Source: Betaproteobacteria bacterium (GTDB lineage Bacteria; Pseudomonadota; Gammaproteobacteria; Burkholderiales; SG8-39). From it: a stretch of 48,427 nt of DNA. This document shows positions 44,256 to 48,427 of the stretch, piece after piece. Position numbers and translations under genes: made by a program. The notes beneath the pieces were generated by a model, which was not told the origin of the DNA, did not search any database, and saw only the letters and a program-made list of their open reading frames with translations. Numbering within the stretch: position 1 is the stretch's first letter; each line of letters starts with the position of its first letter. Location of the stretch: the NCBI GenBank assembly GCA_009693235.1, contig SHXR01000032.1, positions 1-48,427 of the forward strand. Direction: 5' to 3'.

Positions 44256-44266
44256 GAGAGGAAATG

Positions 44267-44518
44267 ATGCTTAAAACCGTGGGCACCAGCGGCCAACTGA
44301 CGCTGGGGAAAAAGTACTCTGGCAGGCATTTCGAGCTTGAGGAACTAAAGAGCGGTGAATTGGTGTTGCGTCCGGTGAAGTTAGTCCGTGACACGGCGAC
44401 GGCGGCGCGCGCCAAGGGGGTGCGTCACAAGGGCGCGTGCCCCCCCTCATTCAAGATCGCAGAAGTCGAACAAGTCGTCATGCCCGCCCGTGACCAGCGC
44501 AATGCCCGCTCCCGCTGA
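44267..44518 (+). CDS. vapB: VapB-type antitoxin (AbrB-like)
   Basis: The 83-residue protein starts MLKTVGTSGQLTLGKKYSGR, continues HFELEELKSGELVL, and matches the AbrB/MazE-like DNA-binding strand-swapped barrel. ATG 44267 has better spacing from AGGA than ATG 44264. The second half (from about residue 40) is Arg/Lys-rich, with AARAKGVRHKGACPPSF, and is less typical, perhaps altered at the 3' end where it overlaps the toxin gene. It should neutralise the PIN toxin. Confidence 0.7.
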   Translation: MLKTVGTSGQLTLGKKYSGRHFELEELKSGELVLRPVKLVRDTATAARAKGVRHKGACPPSFKIAEVEQVVMPARDQRNARSR

Positions 44519-44951
44519 CGCGGCTACGTCGAACGCATTCGTCGACACCAATATTTGGGTCTACGCCCATCTGAGCGTGGCCGGCGACAAGCGCCATGAT
44601 CGGGCGCTTGCGTTAGTGCAGCAAGGCTCAGGAATGATCATCAGTCCGCAGGTTGTTGCGGAGTACTACAACGTGATGTTACGAAATGGCCAGAGCGATA
44701 CCTGGATACAGGCCAACCTGAAGGCAATGTTCGCGCGTACCAGATTGCAGCCGGCAGACGCCGGCGTCTTGGCAACCGCGTTGGACCTGCGCAACCGATA
44801 CGCCTTCTCGTTTTGGGACTGCCAGATTGCCGCGGCGGCGATTCAGGCGCGGTGCGACACGCTTTGGACCGAGGACTTGCAGCACGGCCAGATGCTCGAA
44901 GGTACATTGCGAATAGTCAATCCCCTTCTCGACAAAGCCCGACCGCGCTAA
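44502..44951 (+). CDS. vapC: PIN-domain toxin (VapC type)
   Basis: This 149-residue PIN ribonuclease has D15 (FVDTNIWVYAH), the Glu in VVAEYYNVML, and two late Asp in FSFWDCQI and LWTEDLQHG, so the four acidic catalytic residues are present. VapC toxins cut tRNA or rRNA. The start chosen, ATG 44502, lies within the last codons of the antitoxin, as is common. No strong ribosome-binding site is seen, consistent with translational coupling. It converges on pobA; a 14-base palindrome TCTCTTTAAAGAGA (45004-45017) lies between. Confidence 0.85.
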   Translation: MPAPADAATSNAFVDTNIWVYAHLSVAGDKRHDRALALVQQGSGMIISPQVVAEYYNVMLRNGQSDTWIQANLKAMFARTRLQPADAGVLATALDLRNRYAFSFWDCQIAAAAIQARCDTLWTEDLQHGQMLEGTLRIVNPLLDKARPR

Positions 44952-45041
44952 AGCCAAGGCATTGGCCCTCGTTGGAGGAGAGGGATTAAACCGTGGACGC
45001 GACTCTCTTTAAAGAGAACCCGTCGTGCCACAGTCCTTGCT

Positions 45042-46220
45042 CTAGGTCCCTTCCAGCGGCATCCCGGCATACTGCTCGGCAATACTCGCCTGCGCATGCA
45101 CCGAGACAGATAGATAGTCAAGCTCGCTTTCCTGCGCACGCTGATCGAAATCACTCATGCCGGGGAAGCGATGCAGAAGCTGGGTCATCCACCACGAGAA
45201 CCGCGCGGCGCTCCACACACGCCTGAGCGCCGTGCTGCTGTAGCCATCGAGGCCTGCATCGGTCCCATCGCGATAGTGCGTGGTGAGCGCGCGAGAAAGA
45301 TAGAAAACGTCCGAGATCGCGAGGTTCAAGCCCTTGGCGCCGGTGGGCGGCACGATGTGCGCGGCATCGCCTGCGAGAAACAGCCGGCCATAATGCATCG
45401 GCTCGGCCACGAAACTTCGTAGCGGCGCGATCGATTTCTCGATGGTGGGGCCGGTGACGATCGCATCGGCGATTTCTTTCGGATATCGTGCCTTCAGCTC
45501 AGTCCAGAACCGTTCGTCCGGCCAATCCTCGATGCGATCCCCCATCGGCACCTGCACGTAATAGCGACTGAGCATCGGGTTGCGCCCGGAGGCCAATGCA
45601 AAGCCGCGCGGATGATTCGCATAGACCACATCAGGCAGGCGCGGTGTTTCCGAAAGCACACCCAGCCAACCAAACGGATAGTCCTTCTCGAAGAACTTGA
45701 TCGCGCTAAGCGGAATCGATGCGCGGCTCACGCCATGAAAACCATCGCATCCGGCGATGAAATCGCAATCGATGCGAAACGCCTCGCCGTTCTTGTTGAA
45801 CGTAACGTAGGGATGATCAGTCGCTGCATCCATCGGTCGCACATCAAGCGCCTCATCGATGAACCGCGCGTTACGTCGGTCTGCGGCGTCGAAGAGATCT
45901 TGCTGAATCTCGGTCTGACCATAGGTCGTCATCCGGCGCCCGGTGTGCTTCCAGGTATCGATGAAGAACCGGCTTCGCCCCGCCCACGCGATCATCGATC
46001 CGTGGTGCGGATGGCCCTCGCGATCCAGCCGCGCGCCTAACCCCGTCGCACGCAGCAGATGCACTGAGCCTTCTTCGAGCAATCCCGCACGAATCCGACC
46101 TTGCACGTATTCCCGAGTACGTTGTTCGAGCACGATGCTGTCGATGCCCGCTTGATGCAGCATTTCCGCGAACAACATCCCGGCCGGACCACCGCCGATG
46201 ATGACAACCTGGGTCTGCAT
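45042..46220 (-). CDS. pobA: 4-Hydroxybenzoate 3-monooxygenase
   Basis: A 392-residue flavoprotein with the family length. It begins MQTQVVIIGGGPAGMLFAEM, then RTREYVQGRIRAGLLEEGSV (FAD and substrate arginine region), CDGFHGVSRASI (DG-type motif), and GDAAHIVPPTGAKGLNLA (FAD binding). It converts 4-hydroxybenzoate to protocatechuate with NADPH and O2, the standard entry to the protocatechuate pathway. No PobR-type regulator lies beside it. The acs gene is only 3 bp upstream on the same strand, so the two form one transcription unit, linking aromatic breakdown to acetate activation. Confidence 0.94.
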   Translation of the reverse strand: MQTQVVIIGGGPAGMLFAEMLHQAGIDSIVLEQRTREYVQGRIRAGLLEEGSVHLLRATGLGARLDREGHPHHGSMIAWAGRSRFFIDTWKHTGRRMTTYGQTEIQQDLFDAADRRNARFIDEALDVRPMDAATDHPYVTFNKNGEAFRIDCDFIAGCDGFHGVSRASIPLSAIKFFEKDYPFGWLGVLSETPRLPDVVYANHPRGFALASGRNPMLSRYYVQVPMGDRIEDWPDERFWTELKARYPKEIADAIVTGPTIEKSIAPLRSFVAEPMHYGRLFLAGDAAHIVPPTGAKGLNLAISDVFYLSRALTTHYRDGTDAGLDGYSSTALRRVWSAARFSWWMTQLLHRFPGMSDFDQRAQESELDYLSVSVHAQASIAEQYAGMPLEGT

Positions 46221-46223
46221 TGA

Positions 46224-48194
46224 CTACGTCGGATTCTTCAACTGTTCGAGGATCGCAGGATTCTCCAGGGTCGAGACGTCCTGCGTAATCGCTTCGCCTT
46301 TGGCCAGGGCGCGCAACAACCGACGCATGATTTTTCCGGAGCGCGTTTTGGGGAGGTTATCGCCGAACCGTATTTCTTTTGGCTTGGCAATCGAGCCGAT
46401 TTCCTTGGCGACCCAATCCCGCAGCACATTGGCGACGCGCCGCGCTTCATCGCCGGTCGGTCGTGGCCCTTTGGTGACGACGAACGCGACGACTGCCTCA
46501 CCGGTCAGATCATCCGGGCGCCCCACCACCGCAGCTTCCGCGACGAGTTCGACATTGGCCACCAGCGCTGATTCGATCTCCATGGTTCCCAGGCGATGGC
46601 CGGAGACATTGAGCACATCATCGATGCGGCCCATGATAGTGTAGTTGCCGTTCAGATCGCGATTTGCGCCATCGCCTGCGAGGTAATACTTACCTTGGAA
46701 TTCGGCCGGAAAGTAACTCTTCTTGAAACGCTCCGGATCGCCCCAGATGGTGCGGATCATCGATGGCCAAGGACGCTTGATCACCAGGATGCCGCCTTTG
46801 CCAAGCTCCACCGGATGACCGATTTCATCGACAATATCGACGATGACCCCAGGCAGCGGCGCCTGACAGGAGCCGGGCTTCAACGCATGCACACCAGGAA
46901 GTGGGGTGATCATGTGGCCACCCGTTTCCGTTTGCCACCAGGTATCGACGATCGGACAGCGGCCCTGCCCCACCGTCTGGTGATACCAGATCCACGTCTC
47001 GGGATTAATGGGCTCGCCCACCGTGCCGAGAATACGCAGGCTCGACAGATCGTAGTCTTTCGGGAGATCACCGCCTGCCTTGATCAATGATCGAATCGCC
47101 GTCGGCGCGGTGTAGAACACCGTTACCTTGTGATCCTGGATCAGCTTCCAGAACCGCCCAGCATTCGGAAAGGTCGGCACGCCTTCGAATACGACTTCGG
47201 TTGCACCGACGGCAAGCGGTCCATAAGCGATGTATGAATGGCCGGTGACCCAACCCACATCGGCGGTACACCAGAAGATGTCGGCGGGCTTGTAGTCAAA
47301 CGTCCACTTCATCGTAAGGATCGTTTGTAGCAGATAGCCGCCGGTCGAGTGCTGCACACCCTTCGGTTTGCCGGTCGAGCCCGAGGTATAGAGAATGAAC
47401 AGCGGATGCTCGGCATTCACCCAGGTGGGCTCGCAGGTATCGGCTTGCCCGCGCGTGACGTCGTCCCACCAGTGATCGCGCCCGGCCTGCATGGTGATCG
47501 CACTGCCGGTGCGCTTGTACACGATGACATTGCGGATGCCCTCGCAGCCGCCGAGGCCAAGCGCTTCATCGATGGCAGGTTTGAGCGGAATCTCGCGTCC
47601 ACCGCGCATTTGTCCGTCCGCAGTAATCACCGTCACCGCGCCCGCATCAACGATGCGCTCTTGGACGCTCTTCGCGGAGAAGCCACCGAACACCACCGAA
47701 TGGGTGGCGCCGATCCGCGCGCAAGCTTGCATCGCCACGATCGCCTGTACCGACATCGGCATGTAGATCAAGACGCGATCGCCAAGCCGGATGCCGCGCG
47801 CTTTCAATGCATTGGCAAAGCGGCAGACCTGGTGATATAGCGCCTTATACGAGACCTTGGTGACCTGACCGTCGTCGGCTTCAAAGATGACCGCGATCTT
47901 GTCGGGCTGCGTCGCCAGATGCCGATCGAGGCAGTTATACGACGCATTCAACTCACCATCGTGAAACCACTTGAAAAACGGTGCGTTCGATTCATCGAGA
48001 ATCTTGGTGAACGGCTTCCGCCACGACACATGCTCCCGTGCTAAGCGCGCCCAGAACCCTTCGAAGTCACGCTCGGCTTCCTTACAAAGCGCCTCATAGG
48101 CCGCCATGCCCGAGATATTGGCATGCTTGACGAATTCCGCGGGTGGCACAAAGGAACGATGTTCCTGGAGTACCGACTCGATCGAAGCTGACAT
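46224..48194 (-). CDS. acs: Acetyl-CoA synthetase
   Basis: The 656-residue enzyme activates acetate with ATP and CoA. The P-loop-like [20 protein letters not shown], the [11 protein letters not shown] motif, the hinge and the C-terminal [19 protein letters not shown], with its acetylatable Lys, are all present. GGAGG precedes the ATG. The gene leads an operon with pobA. The upstream region holds a repeated 18-mer. Length and motifs are those of a normal bacterial Acs. Confidence 0.96.
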   Translation of the reverse strand: MSASIESVLQEHRSFVPPAEFVKHANISGMAAYEALCKEAERDFEGFWARLAREHVSWRKPFTKILDESNAPFFKWFHDGELNASYNCLDRHLATQPDKIAVIFEADDGQVTKVSYKALYHQVCRFANALKARGIRLGDRVLIYMPMSVQAIVAMQACARIGATHSVVFGGFSAKSVQERIVDAGAVTVITADGQMRGGREIPLKPAIDEALGLGGCEGIRNVIVYKRTGSAITMQAGRDHWWDDVTRGQADTCEPTWVNAEHPLFILYTSGSTGKPKGVQHSTGGYLLQTILTMKWTFDYKPADIFWCTADVGWVTGHSYIAYGPLAVGATEVVFEGVPTFPNAGRFWKLIQDHKVTVFYTAPTAIRSLIKAGGDLPKDYDLSSLRILGTVGEPINPETWIWYHQTVGQGRCPIVDTWWQTETGGHMITPLPGVHALKPGSCQAPLPGVIVDIVDEIGHPVELGKGGILVIKRPWPSMIRTIWGDPERFKKSYFPAEFQGKYYLAGDGANRDLNGNYTIMGRIDDVLNVSGHRLGTMEIESALVANVELVAEAAVVGRPDDLTGEAVVAFVVTKGPRPTGDEARRVANVLRDWVAKEIGSIAKPKEIRFGDNLPKTRSGKIMRRLLRALAKGEAITQDVSTLENPAILEQLKNPT

Positions 48195-48271
48195 GGGACT
48201 GCCTCCTCAAAAAGCCACTTCGGGCAGCAGAGCGGCCCGATCACCCGCGCAGTTTACATCGGGACGCCAGT

Positions 48272-48345
48272 GGATCAAACCGGCAGTCTTGTCCAACGAG
48301 GTTTGATCCCGAACCGAAGGCCGTGATTCCAACGAGGTTTGATCC
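48272..48345. repeat. Repeat cluster upstream of acs
   Basis: TCCAACGAGGTTTGATCC occurs exactly at 48292-48309 and 48328-48345, a period of 36 bp. GGATCAAACC at 48272-48281 is the reverse complement of the end of the first copy (48300-48309), giving a 10-bp stem. With two direct copies plus one inverted half it could be a regulator-binding cluster for acs. It is too short for a CRISPR array. Confidence 0.6.
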
Positions 48346-48427
48346 TGAAGGGCGCTGGCGAGTGGGGCGCGTAGAGGGGGCGGGGAGTCGATCATCGAAG
48401 GATGGTGATCGACATGAACGAGTCCAA

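Noticed and set aside
48272..48345. CRISPR array
   Set aside because: Only two 18-base copies with one 18-base gap, no cas genes, and an extra inverted half.

Overview
The window is a high-GC chromosomal segment with the gene style of a betaproteobacterium, most likely Burkholderiales. This is an inference. It rests on six TctC/Bug-type receptor genes, tripartite and ABC solute receptors scattered among aromatic and acid catabolism genes, a PobA-type 4-hydroxybenzoate hydroxylase, and a groESL pair whose GroEL ends in GGM repeats. No phage, complete insertion sequence, CRISPR array or rRNA was seen. One tRNA gene, tRNA-Leu(GAG), opens the window.

Layout. 0.04-1.5 kb: tRNA-Leu and an ABC receptor. 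1.6-9.9 kb: sulfatase, amidohydrolase, two Bug receptors (one with an amber stop), a TRAP receptor, a two-domain VOC enzyme and a divergent FAD monooxygenase. 10.2-12.2 kb: a deletion scar joining a truncated response regulator tail-to-tail with a truncated CBS-domain gene, an FNR/Anr-like box, and a frameshifted CaiB/BaiF CoA-transferase. 12.2-20.6 kb, more housekeeping in nature: PhoX phosphatase, pirin, desaturase plus methyltransferase, a Gly-rich protein divergent from groES-groEL, and a 33-residue basic protein sharing the groEL terminator. 20.9-21.5 kb: toxin-antitoxin pair with a broken toxin. 21.6-28.5 kb: molybdopterin oxidoreductase, two alpha/beta hydrolases and an EmrAB-type efflux pair. 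28.6-32.8 kb: Bug receptor, MFS carrier and a wrecked RND efflux operon. 32.8-38.7 kb: hydroxyacid dehydrogenase, MITE dimer, Rieske oxygenase, a GST/YdhR-like/EEP/Bug operon, and DUF4160/DUF2442 genes. 38.8-44.2 kb: Bug, cyclase, Bug, Rieske oxygenase, ABC receptor. 44.2-48.4 kb: VapBC, pobA and acs.

How it fits together. Most genes look like small independent modules for organic acids and aromatics: a periplasmic receptor beside one or two enzymes such as an oxygenase, hydrolase, cyclase or CoA-transferase. Nine solute receptors are present, but no membrane permease subunit of the TTT, TRAP or ABC type is. The receptors must therefore share permeases encoded elsewhere, or act as sensors. 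No intact transcription factor of a catabolic type is present.

Decay is the second theme. Six loci carry gene-breaking changes: an amber stop in a Bug gene, a G-tract frameshift in the CoA-transferase, the response-regulator/CBS deletion, a frameshifted ParE-like toxin, an RND operon with a frameshifted adaptor and an in-frame pump/outer-membrane-factor fusion, and a second Bug gene with a frameshift and a stop. A probable DUF4160 remnant may be a seventh. A short repeat family with TTAAGGAA termini occurs once at 3.4 kb and as an inverted, tandem dimer at 33.8 kb. No convincing wholly new system was found; the most notable observations are the repeat family, the deletion fusions, the orphan receptors and the small convergent gene at groEL.
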